Positions 49,771 through 59,884 of a stretch of DNA of 64,000 nucleotides are shown here, piece by piece. Within the stretch, counting starts at the first letter, position 1. Each line of letters opens with the position of its first letter. The notes beneath the pieces are model-generated. The model was given only the letters and a program-made list of their open reading frames with translations. It searched no databases and had not been told where the DNA came from. The stretch comes from Ovis canadensis (Eukaryota > Chordata > Mammalia > Artiodactyla > Bovidae), in assembly GCF_042477335.2 (NCBI RefSeq), contig NC_091246.1, positions 20,271,001 to 20,335,000 of the forward strand, in the 5' to 3' direction. The position numbers and the translations under genes were made by a program.

Positions 49771-50306
49771 AGGTCTGGATAATCTGCTTCAAATTGCAAA
49801 GTACTTTTGCACACTCAGTATTTCTCAAGGAGATACATTTAGTGTTTAACTGTTCTCTATTTTGGGCTGTGCCACTTACTACCAAAGTTTTTGCACCCTT
49901 GACCTATGTCCCCTAAATTTCAGTAACATTCCTTAGTCACTGTGACAAAGAATATGTTCCCATAAATTTCCAAATGGCCTCTAAGGAGATGATAGGTCTC
50001 TGAATATCGATCATGTATTCTTTCATTTTATATGATCCAAAATACAATATAATAAAAAATGAAGAATTGCATTGAAAAAGAATTATCCATTGTCATATAT
50101 ATATTTTACTTAAGTGAATGAACTAGTTAAGGCTTGGATCAAAACAACCTATGATGCTGCTTGAGAACATAAGTGTCTACTAAACACATGCTCTCAGTGG
50201 AATAAAATAATATAGCAAACATCTCTTTACACTGAAGAGAATAAATGTAAAGTTAACTAGAGCATTTCAGTTATTTTAAAAGATAAAATTTGACAAGAGG
50301 ACTTAC

Positions 50307-50323
50307 AATCTTGGTACAGACAT
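50307..50323 (-). CDS. CYLC2: CYLC2 coding exon 1 (start codon)
   Basis: This 17-nt coding piece reads M-S-V-P-R plus the first two bases (TT) of a Phe codon, then a consensus GTAAGT donor at 50306-50301. The third base of the split codon is the first base of exon 2, restoring Phe and giving MSVPRFQKINFG, close to the N-terminus I recall for other mammalian cylicin-2 proteins. The ATG has a G at -3. It is far too short to be found by ORF length and rests on splice signal, phase and family match. In the minus-strand sequence just upstream, a 20-codon upstream ORF (starting near 50395) ends with TAG at 50333-50335, nine bases before this ATG, if that sequence is in the transcript. Confidence 0.85.
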
Positions 50324-50386
50324 TTCCCCCAACTATGATTTTCCAGGACTTAAGCATTGTGAGTTCAAATTAGTGATGCTGAGTAG

Positions 50387-50460
50387 TGACATCATAATTA
50401 CCCAAGAACCCTGAGAGTTAAAAGAAAAAATAAAAAAAAACAAAACAAGAAGAGCCACTT
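50387..50460 (-). promoter_or_regulatory. Region just upstream of CYLC2 start: CRE-like octamer and strong splice-acceptor-like tract
   Basis: On the minus strand, a ~40-nt pyrimidine-rich tract ends CTCTCAG at 50411, an excellent splice-acceptor shape, which would make 50307-50410 the first coding exon with a spliced leader. The octamer TGATGTCA (TGACATCA on the plus strand, 50387-50394), 64 nt before the ATG, is one base from the CRE consensus; CREM drives many spermatid genes through CRE sites near the start site. The two readings (internal acceptor or promoter) compete, and I cannot decide from sequence alone. Confidence 0.25.
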
Positions 50461-50773
50461 TTACTTGTGTTTTATGTTTTCTACTACTCAGTCTAATATT
50501 GGTATTTACTTTCATAAACATGTACCGACTAAATAGTTTTAAAATAACCAATTGATTTACATCTTAATAAAAATTGTTGCAGTTTTTCATATAGGCTTAG
50601 TTTATTGGATGATATGACAAAAATATGAATCTAAACATCTATCTGTTAAGCTTGGTTGTAATCCTAACTTCCCTGACATTCATGTGTCTTTTGCTAAATC
50701 CTTTGCATAATCTTACATTGCCTTTTACTTTTGTAACCTTATTGGTTGCACATGGATACAAGTTTTTAAAGAA

Positions 50774-50990
50774 GACTTGCACTCATGCTTAGTCGTTCAG
50801 TTATGTTAGACTCTTTGCAACCCTATGGACTACAGTCCATAAGGCTCCTCTGTCCATGCAGATTCTCCAGGCAAGAATGCTGGAGTGGGTTGCCATGCCC
50901 TCCTCTAAGGGGTCTTCCCAACCCAGGGATCAAACCCAGGTCTTCCACTTTGCAGGCAGCTTCTTTACTGTCTGAGCCACCAGGGAAGCC
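50774..50990 (-). mobile_element. Bov-tA SINE with target duplication
   Basis: Full minus unit, flanked by TTAAAGAA at 50766-50773 and 50991-50998. It lies about 0.45 kb upstream of the CYLC2 start codon, in the gene's orientation. Confidence 0.88.
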
Positions 50991-51181
50991 TTAAAGAAAT
51001 CTAGGTGCTTATTAACATTATCAACTTATTGATAGAGCTGAGTTAGAAAATTTTAATTCTACCTACCAGTCCATCCAACTAATATATATGAATAAAAATA
51101 CTATATAGAATAGCATTTGCACATGTTGCCATTATTTAGCTCCTCAGGGAATTTCAGCTGACTCTTTTTCCCCTTAAATTA

Positions 51182-51211
51182 TATAAATTATATATATATA
51201 TATATATAAAA
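51182..51211. repeat. (TA)n microsatellite
   Basis: AAATTATATATATATATATATATA run. Confidence 0.7.
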
Positions 51212-51289
51212 TTCTTGAATCAATAATAAAATTGTTGTTTGATTTCTGCTCTACAAGAAAGTAATTCACATTCTTTTGCATTATGGATT

Positions 51290-52438
51290 ATCACAGGATA
51301 TTGGATACAGTTTCCTAGTGCTATACAGTTAGGACCTTATTGTTTTTATCCTCCATATACATAAAAATTTGCATCTGCTAATCCCAAACTCCCAGTGCTT
51401 TCCTACCCAACTCCTCACTCCCTTGGTGATGACAAGTCTGTTCTCCATCTCTGTGATTCTGTTTATGTTTCATAGATACATTCATTTCTGGTATATTTTA
51501 GATTCCATATATAAGTGATATCATATAGTATTTGTCTTTCTCTTTCTGACTCACTTGGCTAAGTATGATAAACTCTAGATTCATCCATGTTACTTCAGAT
51601 GGCATTATTTTATTCTTTTATGGCTGAGTTATATTCCATTGTGTGTGTGTGTGTGTGTGTGTGACTTCTTTATCCATTTTCTGTTGATGGACATTTAGGT
51701 TGCTTCTATGCCCTGGCTATGGTAAATAGTGTTGCTATGAACATAAACATGCATGTATGTTTTTGAATTATAGTTTTTTTCTGGATGTAAGCTCAAAATG
51801 GAATTGCTAGATCATACGGTAACTCCATTTTTAATTTTTTGAAGAACCTCCATATTGTTTTCCATACTGACTGTATCAATTTACATACCCCCACCAGAAT
51901 AGGAGGGTCCCCCTAAATTCCTCATTACCTTCAGCATCAGACCCTCACCCCATACACAAAAATAAACTCAAAATGTCTTAAAGTCTTAAACATAAGACAC
52001 GAAAACTGCTATAAAAGAACATAGGCAAAACATTCTCTGACGTAAATTGTACCAATGTTTTCTTAGATCAGTCTTCCAAGGTAATAGAAATAAAAGCAAA
52101 AATAAACAAATTAAGCCTAATTAAATTTAGAAGATTTTTCATAATAAAGCAAACCATAAACAAAACAAAATGACAGCCTATGAACTGGGAGAGTATATTT
52201 GTAAATGATGTGACTGCTAAGTCCTTAATTTTCAAAACATAACACAGCTCATACAATACAATAACAACAACAAAATTAAATGACTCTGTTGAAAAAATGG
52301 AAAGAAGACCTAAATAGACATTTATCCGAAGAAAACATGCAGCTAGCTAATAACCACATAAAAAAAAAACAATTCATCATTGCTAATAATTACAGAAATG
52401 CAAATCAAAACTACAGTGAGATGCCACCACACACCAGC
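51290..52438. mobile_element. L1 with 5' inversion
   Basis: 51290-51920 is L1 ORF2 end and 3' UTR in minus orientation (TTTATCCATTTTCTGTTGATGG, GAATTGCTAGATCATACGG). 51935-52438 is the preceding part of L1 ORF2 in plus orientation (CATACACAAAAATAAACTC, GCAAATCAAAACTACAGTGAG). The two parts are nearly adjacent in the L1 consensus, about 70 bp being lost between them. This is the layout made by twin priming during insertion. A (GT)n run at about 51640-51662 interrupts the first part. Confidence 0.7.
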
Positions 52439-52480
52439 TTGAATGTTGTTGTTGAGTCACTAAGTCATGTCTGACTCTGA
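52439..52480 (-). mobile_element. Short Bov-A SINE fragment
   Basis: GTTGTTGAGTCACTAAGTCATGTCTGACTC, only the tail end of a unit, at the edge of the inverted L1. Confidence 0.6.
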
Positions 52481-53077
52481 TATACTGCTTTACTATCCAC
52501 TAATTCAACACTATTAATGCTAATGTTTTCTGGCAAAGTGCTGATTTAGTAAGAAAAGTATGAGTTTCTAAGCCCACAGTAAGTATTTTGTAGGCTATAA
52601 AGTAATTTTTATATTAATTATTTATTTCTTAAATAACAAAGTAAAAAGGTAAGGATAACTGGTTCTTGATATTAACAGTTATTTCCTAAGATTTTGCAAA
52701 ATGTTGCTAATTGAAAATATGGCAAATGATTTTCCCCATAAAATATGTATATATAGATAGATAGATATTAATACATAAAAGTGGTTCTTAGATAAAAGAG
52801 GTTTCTCAAGCTTGTGATGGTTTCAGTGATTCACCTATTTATGTGTATATACCTGTAAAGATGTATATATGTATGATCTGTATATCTATCTATCCATAGA
52901 TGGATTATCAATTTGGACATTTCCCTCTGTGTTGCAAAATGATTTCAGACACTAAACAATGGCACACAAAAGTCAAAATAAAATTACTAAGTGAATTCAA
53001 AGTGATTTTGTATAATAGCCTGTATTTTTATTATAAAAAGTGACCCTGTAGTTGTGCAAGTATCGGAAGTTTTCATT

Positions 53078-54365
53078 CAGTTCAGTTCAGTTCAGTCGCT
53101 CAATCGTGTCCGACTCTTTGAGACCCCATGAATCACAGCAGGCCAGGCTTCCCTGTCCATCACCAACTCCCGAAGTTCACTCAGACTCATGTCCATAGAG
53201 TCGGTGATACCATCCAGCCATCTCATCCTCTGTCGTCCCCTTCTCCTCCTGCCCCCAATTCCTCCCAGCATCAGAGTCTTTTCCAATGAGTCAACTCTTC
53301 ACATGAAGTGGCCAAAGTACTGGAGTTTCAGCTTTAGCATCATTCCTTCCAAAGAAATCCCAGGGCTGATCTCCTTCAGAATGGACTGGATGGATCTCCT
53401 TGCAGGCCAAGGGACTCTCAAGAGTCTTCTCCAACACCACACTTCAAAAGCATCAATTCTTCAGCCTTCAGCTTTCTTCACAGTCCAACTCTCACATCCA
53501 TACATGACTACTGGAAAAACCATAGCCTTGACTAGACAGACCTTTGTTGGCAAAGTAATGTCTCTGCTTTTGAATATGCTATCTAGGTTGGTCATAACTT
53601 TCCCTCCAAGGAGTAAGCATGTTTTAATTTCATGGCTGCAGTCACCATCTGCAGTGTTTTTGGAGCCCCCCAAAATAAAGTCTGACACTGTTTCCACTGT
53701 TTCCCCATCTATTTCCCATGAAATGATGGGACCGGATACCATGATCTTCGTTTTCTGAATGTTGAGCTTTAAGTCAAATTTCTCACTCTCTTCTTTCACT
53801 TTCATCAAGAGGCTTTTTAGTTCCTCTTCACTTTCTGCCACAAGGGTGGTGTCATCTGCATCTGAGGTTATTGATATTTCTCCTGGCAATCTTGATTCCA
53901 GCTTGTGCTTCTTCCAGCTCAACATTTCTCATGAAGTGCTTTGCATATAAGTTAAATGAGCAGGGTGACAATATAGAGCCTTGAAGTACTCCTTTTCCAA
54001 TTTGGAACCAGTCTCTTTTTCCATGTCCAGTTCTAACTGTTGGCTCCTGACCTGCATACAGATTTCTCAAGAGGCAGGTCAGGTGGTCTGGTATTCCCAT
54101 ATCTTTCATAATTTTCCACAGTTTATTGTGATCCACACAGTCAAAGGCTTTGGCATAATCAATAAAGCAGAAATAGATGTTTTTCTGGAACGCTGTTGCT
54201 TTTTCCATGATACAACGGATGTTGGCAATTTGATATCTGGTTCCTCTTCCTTTTCTAAAACCAGCTTGAACAACTAGAAGTTCACAGTTCATGTATTGCT
54301 GAAGCCTGAGTTGGAGAATTTTGAGCATTTCTTTACTAGCATGTGAGATGAGTGCAATTGTGCAA
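53078..54365 (-). mobile_element. BovB LINE, left arm of a head-to-head pair
   Basis: 5'-truncated BovB in minus orientation with its (TTCAG)n end at 53078. RT fragments include FIDYAKAFDCVDHNKLWKIMK and QIGKGVLQGSILSPCSFN (54403-53852 frame), and the C-terminal block ([21 protein letters not shown]). The catalytic box is disrupted. Its 5' end faces the 5' end of the copy starting at 54478. Confidence 0.9.
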
Positions 54366-54477
54366 ATAATTGATGATAAAGTTTCCCGACTGACTGCAGT
54401 CAAGGCATCCTCACCAGTTGCCAGTGCCCAGGAGTTGAGTGGTTTGGACTGGGACCCGTTTAAAAAAAAAAAAAAAA
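54366..54477. other. Unexplained ~100-bp spacer between inverted BovB copies
   Basis: Non-BovB sequence from GATAAAGTTTCCCGACTGACTG to GGGACCCGTTT followed by an A16 run. It is G+C-richer than its surroundings and open in one plus frame (DDKVSRLTAVKASSPVASAQ, then ELSGLDWDPF). It may be a captured piece of a host exon or another retroposed RNA; I do not recognise it. Confidence 0.5.
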
Positions 54478-55822
54478 AGGAAAGAAACGCTCTTCATTAC
54501 CCAGATAACCACAATGGTGTGGTCACTCACCTAGAACCAGACATCCTGGAATGTGAAGTCAAGTGGGGCTTAGGAAGCATCACTGTGAGTAAGGCTAGTG
54601 GAGATGATGGAATTCCAGTTGAGCTATTTTAAATCCTAGAAGATGATGCTGTGAAAGTGCCACACTCAATATGCCAGCAAATTTGGAAGACTCAGCAGTG
54701 GCCATAGGACTGGAAAAAGGCAATTTTCATTTGCATCCCAAGAAAAGCATTGCCAAAGAATTTTCAAATCACTGTACAATTGCACTCATCCCATATGCTA
54801 GCAAAGTAATACTCAAAATTCTCCAAGCCAGGCTTCAACAGTACGTGAACCATGAAATTTCAGATGTTCAAGCTGTATTTAGAAAAGGCAGAGTATCCAG
54901 CGATCAAAGTGCCAACATCCACTGGGTCATCGAAAAAGTGAGAGAGTTCAAAAAAAAAATCTGCTTTATTGATTATGCCAAAGCATTTGATTGTGTGGAT
55001 CACAACAAACTGTGGAAAATTCTTAAAGTGATGGGAATACTGGATGACTTGCCTCCTGAGAAATCTGTACGCAGGTCAAGAAGCAACAGTTAGAACTGGG
55101 CATGGAACAACAGACTGGATCCAAACTGGGAAGAGTATGTCAAGGCTGTATATTGTCACCCTGCTTATTTAACTTATATGCAGAGTACATCATATGAAAT
55201 GCCAGGCTGGATGAAGAACAAGCTGGAATCAGGATTGCCAAGAGAAATATCAATAACCTCAGATATACAGATGGCATCACCCTTACAGCAGAAAGTGAAG
55301 AAGAACTAAAGAGCCTCTTGATGAAATTGAAAGAGGAGACTGAAAAAGTTGGCTTAAAACTCAACATTCAGAAAACTAAGATCATGGCATCCGGTCCCAC
55401 CACTTCATGGCAAATAGATGGGAAAACAGTGGAAACAGTGACAGACTTTATTTCCTTGGATTCCAGAATCACTGCAGATGGTGACTGCAGCCATGACATT
55501 AAGACACTTGCTCCTTGGAAAAGAAGCTATGAACAACCAAGACAGCATATAAAAAGCAGAGACATTACTTTGCCAACAAAGGGTCATCTAGTCAAAGCTA
55601 TGGTTTTTTCAGTAGTCATGTATGGATGTGAGAGTTGGACTATAAAGAAAGCTAAGCTCTGAATAATTGATACTCTTTTGAGATGGTTGGATAGCATCAT
55701 TGACTTGATGGACATGAGTGAACAAGCTCCAGAAGTTGATGATGGACAGGGAAACCTGGCATGCTGCAATCCATGGAGTCACAAAGAGTTGGACACGACT
55801 GAATGACTGAACTGAACTGATA
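54478..55822 (+). mobile_element. BovB LINE, right arm of a head-to-head pair
   Basis: 5'-truncated plus-oriented BovB starting at about GAAAGAAACGCTCTTCATTACCC and ending TGAACTGAACTGA. Readable blocks: [54 protein letters not shown]. The catalytic region reads YTDGITL, so it is dead. An internal gap removes part of the C-terminal domain near 55670. Confidence 0.9.
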
Positions 55823-55872
55823 TATTTGCAATTTTTTCATAATTTCTCTACATATAATCATTTGTATAATAC

Positions 55873-56082
55873 AGGGTTTCCAGATGTCACTAGTGGTAAA
55901 GTATCCACCTGTGAATGTAAGAGACCCAGGAGACTTGGGTTCAACCCCTGGACTGGGAAAACCCCTGGAAGAGGACACAGCAACCTACTCCAGTACTCTG
56001 TCAGAACAATCCCATGGACTTAGAAGCCTGCTGTGCTACAGCCCATTGGGTTGCAAAGAGCTGGACATGACTGAAGTGATTG

Positions 56083-56131
<49 letters not shown>

Positions 56132-56139
56132 ACACACCA
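55873..56139 (+). mobile_element. Bov-tA SINE ending in a (CA)n microsatellite
   Basis: GGGTTTCCAGATGTCACTAGTGG to GACTGAAGTGATTGAGTAC, then about 25 CA units (56086-56137) with one interruption. Confidence 0.85.
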
Positions 56140-56802
56140 ACTCTACATTTAAGAAGCAAGGATATCCAACACCCTTTGAGAAAATACTGTCTCATCGACT
56201 GTATGGATCACAGAAATTCAAGAAGTGGGCCTCACTGTAGCTCTCAAGAATTTCCTTTTTAAAGCTGAAGTTTTCTCTTTATGAAGCATCAGGAGCGATC
56301 TGGCCCTTACCTAGTGCCTGGGTTAAATTAAATATTCAGTAAACACTTGTTGAGTAAATTAATAAACTTGAAATTGGCTACACAATTGAATTAGAAATCA
56401 AATCAGTAAGAGTCAGAGTTTTTACCCACTGTCTTTCTGGAAACAACATGGAATTTGAAAGAGGCAGTCAGTTTGGGCTTTACCACCCCCTTGTCTAAAG
56501 GTTTACAAAGTTAAGTGTTAAACTAGTCTCATAAAGCTGATGTTTTAATAACAACATTAGATTGTTTTCAGGCATTGAAAAATTTGACATATTGAAGAAA
56601 TAAAAATGTTGCTGCATAACAAGCTATTTCCAAAGTGTTGATTAACTTAAATCAGTAAATAATAGATCTAACCATTCTTGCCTTTGAATTTTTATGTGTA
56701 GCTGTAGACAAAATTAGTTATCTCTAAGAACTTTAGATGTTTAAAACAGTGATTTAGTGGGCCTCATTTACTCCGGTTTTTCCATATGTCACATATATCT
56801 AC

Positions 56803-57074
56803 CAGAGAAGGCAATGACACCCCACTCCAGTACTCTTGCCTGGAAAATCCCATGGACAGGGGAGCCTGGTAGGCTACAGTCCATGGGGTCGCTAAGAGTT
56901 GGACACAACTGAGCGACTTCATTTTTCACTTTCATGCATTGGAGAAGGAAATGGCAACCTGCTCCAGTGTTCTTGCCTGGAAAATCCCAGGGACGGTGGA
57001 GCCTGATAGGCTGCCCTCTACGGGGTTGCACAGAGTCGAACACGACTGAAGCGACTTAGTAGCAGCAGCAGCAG
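56803..57074 (+). mobile_element. Bov-A2 SINE dimer with target duplication
   Basis: Two BovA monomers with the TTTCACTTTCATGCATTGGAG linker and an (AGC)n tail. Perfect 11-bp duplication CATATATCTAC at 56792-56802 and 57075-57085. Confidence 0.93.
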
Positions 57075-57519
57075 CATATATCTACTCCCCTTCCATTCAA
57101 TTCTAATATCAATATGCATATTTTTATTAGTGAATGTGTCTTTTGTGTGTGTCAAAATCATCTGGAGGACCCATTAAATATTGACTGTTGGAACCCAGTG
57201 CTAAGAGTCTCTGATTTAATATTACTCTGGTAGGGCTTGTGAATTTGCATATCTAACAAGGCCCCAGGTGAATTAATAAGTTCTCTGGTCAAGGGACCAC
57301 ACATTGAAAATTATTGCTTTAGGCCTGTTATTATAATTTTATAAGTTTTTAAATAATTATTTAATCTTACAAGAGATAGATGGAGGAAACAGAGTCCTTT
57401 CAGTCCTCCCAACTATGAGATAGATGGAGGAAAGGAAAAAAAAATACATATTTTTTAATTTATGTAAAGATATATCAGTAATGACAAATAACATTGTCTT
57501 TTTAAAATTTTAAAAAAAG

Positions 57520-57835
57520 TTATACGGTTTTTCAAGGAGGAATTCCATCCACAGTTACCACAAAATATTGGCTACTTTCCCATGCTGTATGATGTATCCG
57601 GGAGTTGGTGATGGACAGGGAGGCTTGGCGTGCTGCAATTCATGGGGTCACAAAGAGTCGGATGACTGAGCAACTGAACTGAACTGAACTGAACTGAACT
57701 GAACTGAACTGAACTGATGTATCCCTTAACCTTATACATTCCAGAGTTTGAACCTCCCACTCCTCCAACCCTGTGGATCCCATCTTATACTCCCCACTGG
57801 TAACCACTAGTTTTTCTCTATATTTGTTTTAGGAT
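57520..57835 (-). mobile_element. L1 3' UTR fragment carrying a small BovB
   Basis: CCACAGTTACCACAAAATATTGGC and CCCCACTGGTAACCACTAG are L1 3' UTR in minus orientation; the BovB piece at 57600-57714 splits it. Confidence 0.65.
57600..57714 (+). mobile_element. Very short 5'-truncated BovB with expanded (CTGAA)n tail
   Basis: Only about 115 bp, from GGGAGTTGGTGATGGACAGG to a run of eight CTGAA units. A 10-bp duplication TGATGTATCC flanks it at 57590-57599 and 57715-57724. Confidence 0.9.
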
Positions 57836-57929
57836 TATTCTCCAAGTATAAATACATATCACATCCAAGTATCTTTTGTACTAATAAATGTCAAAACATT
57901 GTACTCTGAATATGGTATTCTAAAAAACC

Positions 57930-58506
57930 TCAGCTGCTTGGTTTCCCAGATGCGTCTCAAGTGCACTGTCTCAGTTGTGCCCTGTGTCTCCTCTGGAGAG
58001 CTGATCTCAGTCTGTGACCCTCCTGGCAGATGTCAACCATCCAGGATCACAGGAAAATGTGGTTATCAATTGGGAGCCTGCTAACAGTTTGGTGGAAGAT
58101 GCAATCTCTGGGGCCAAGATCTCAGCCAGCCTCTTGTCTTCCAGCTTTGGCTGTTGCAAGCCTATCTCTCTACCTCCAGTGGGGGAGAGGGGCCTGTACA
58201 CAGCCAACTAGCTCTCCTTTGGTAATTGTCCAATCCTTTGTTCTGTGCACAGGCCAGGCTGTGCATTCTCTCTTTCATGGGAGCATTCTCTCTCTCTCTC
58301 TCTCTCTTTTTTTTCCTCTGGTGATCCCACAGTTTGGGTTATCTTATGTTAGCTCCCTCAGATTGTCCTCATGGCATTCAGGCCCAGTCCTTTCCCTAAG
58401 CAATGATTATGCAGCCTGTGCCTCCCTGTTCAGCCCCTTCTCACTGGTGGCAGACATGAGCATCTGAGCTACTTCTCTGCTGGCAGTTGCAGTTAGGTGC
58501 GCTTAA

Positions 58507-58546
<40 letters not shown>

Positions 58547-58872
58547 CCCCATTATGTTGTCCTCTGAGATTCCAAAACTCCCCACAGACCGGCCTGTGAG
58601 AGGGTTTCCTACTGTTTGGAAATTTCTCTTTCACAACTGCCTCCCCAAGATGGGTTTCCCTCCCTAACTCTTTTGTTCTCTTTTGTCTTTTATATTTTGT
58701 CCTACCTCCTTTTGGAGAGAATGGGCGCCTTTCTGGGTGCCTGGTGTCCTCCGCCATCATTCAGAAGTTGTTTCATGGAAGTTGCTCAGCATTCAAATGA
58801 TTTTTTGATGAATTGTGGGGAAGAAACTGATCTCTTCTTCCTATTCCTCTGCCATCTTGGGACTGCCTTCCA
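57930..58872 (-). mobile_element. Probable L1 5' UTR fragment
   Basis: On the minus strand it begins GGAAGGCAGTCCCAAGATGG, followed by a CAGAGGAATAGGAAGAAG motif like the start of ruminant L1, and continues as a G+C-rich non-coding block. Contains (TC)n at 58289-58312 and (TG)n at 58510-58541. No ORF1 follows; L1 3' UTR sequence lies next to it at 57520-57835. Confidence 0.5.
58510..58541. repeat. (TG)n microsatellite
   Basis: Uninterrupted TG dinucleotides, about 16 units. Confidence 0.85.
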
Positions 58873-59109
58873 AGGATTAGGTTTTAAAAGCTACAAGGAG
58901 GTTAGGAAATAGGCCATACTAAGTGGCAGAAAATAAATATCTGCATGAAGACAGAAAACTCAAATGGATGAATCATAAGTGTAAGAATTTTATGGGTGGA
59001 GGGAAGAAACCTGCTCTAATAGGAAAAAATAGAGCAAACCTAATTAAAGATATTAAAATTTAAAAAAATGAAAAAAAATAAATTAAAAAAATTATTTGTT
59101 CTAACTTGT

Positions 59110-59334
59110 ATGGAAGTTATCTGAAGTGCTTACACACAGCACTTGTCTTTGACCCCCACACAGTCGAAAAATGCAGACTTTACTGTCAGCTTCTATAGCT
59201 GCATTTCTGGCATTCACAGATCCAATCAATAACAGATCATGTAGCACTACAGTATTTATTGAAAAAAAAAAAAATCCATGTATAAGTTGACCTGTGCATC
59301 TCAAACTCTTGTTGTTCAAGGATCAACCGGACAT
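59110..59334 (-). mobile_element. MER2/Tigger-type DNA transposon fragment
   Basis: CACTACAGTATTTATTGAAAAAA and the end CTTGTTGTTCAAGGATCAACC match the terminal part of a MER2-type element in minus orientation. Confidence 0.6.
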
Positions 59335-59389
59335 CCTATTGGTTCTGTTTCTCTGAAGAACCCTAATACACCTGTGCTGTGGGGTACTT

Positions 59390-59493
59390 CATTGTTCAGT
59401 TGTGTCTTACTCTTTGTGACCCCATGGACTGTAGCTTGCCAGGTTCCTCTGTCCACGGATCCTCCAGGCAAGAATACTGGAGTGGGTTGCCTG
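59390..59493 (-). mobile_element. Bov-A SINE fragment
   Basis: CATTGTTCAGTTGTGTCTTAC to CTGGAGTGGGTTGCC. Confidence 0.8.
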
Positions 59494-59639
59494 TGTCCTC
59501 CCCAACTAATAAACCTACGGCCTATTAAACAAAGCAGTAGCCTGATAAGCCAGACATAGAAGACTCTAGCTAGCCCCACTTCCTCCTAGTTGAGCTTAAC
59601 CCTTCAACTGAGCAGTAGTTGAGCCATGTTTCAGGATGT

Positions 59640-59835
59640 GAGGTTTGGTGCCAGAATGTCTGGGTTCACAGCCTGGCTCTACTAATAACTAATCATAAAA
59701 CCTTGGGTAAGTTATGAAACCACTCTGCTTTGGTTTTTTCATCTGTAAAATAGGAATAATGTTATATTAGTACCTGTATCACAGGGTTGATATGAGGCAA
59801 ATTATTTAATTCATACAGAACATTTAGAGTAGTGT
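59640..59835 (+). mobile_element. MIR SINE
   Basis: Typical MIR order: CTGGGTTCACAGCCTGGCTC, CTTGGGTAAGTTATGAAACC, CATCTGTAAAATAGGAATAAT, CACAGGGTTGATATGAGG. Near full length, so an ancient but well preserved copy. Confidence 0.85.
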
Positions 59836-59884
59836 TAAACTTACTAAAAACTCTCAATAGTTATTAGATATTATTATCTCCTGG

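Larger units (their letters stand above)
24280..50323 (-). other. CYLC2: CYLC2 gene span (cylicin-2), start codon to stop codon
   Basis: Four coding exons on the minus strand join into one open frame of 60 + 399 codons plus a stop, 459 residues. Intron 1 (35142-50306) starts GTAAGT and ends TTTTAATAG. Intron 2 (27256-35100) starts GTAAGA and ends TATTTCAG. Intron 3 (25480-27133) starts GTGAGT and ends AATATTTCAG. Coding lengths are 17, 41, 122 and 1200 nt, and the phases fit at every junction. From knowledge of the family, cylicins are testis-specific basic proteins of the calyx in the sperm-head perinuclear theca, made in spermatids. The N-terminal block with [15 protein letters not shown] and the block [16 protein letters not shown] match what I recall of mammalian CYLC2; the paralogue CYLC1 is X-linked. 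Introns 1 and 2 are filled with retroelements. Non-coding 5' or 3' exons cannot be excluded. Confidence 0.93.

Noticed and set aside
53078-55822. Single BovB split by twin priming
   Set aside because: Both arms contain the BovB 3' end and overlap in consensus coordinates, which twin priming cannot produce.
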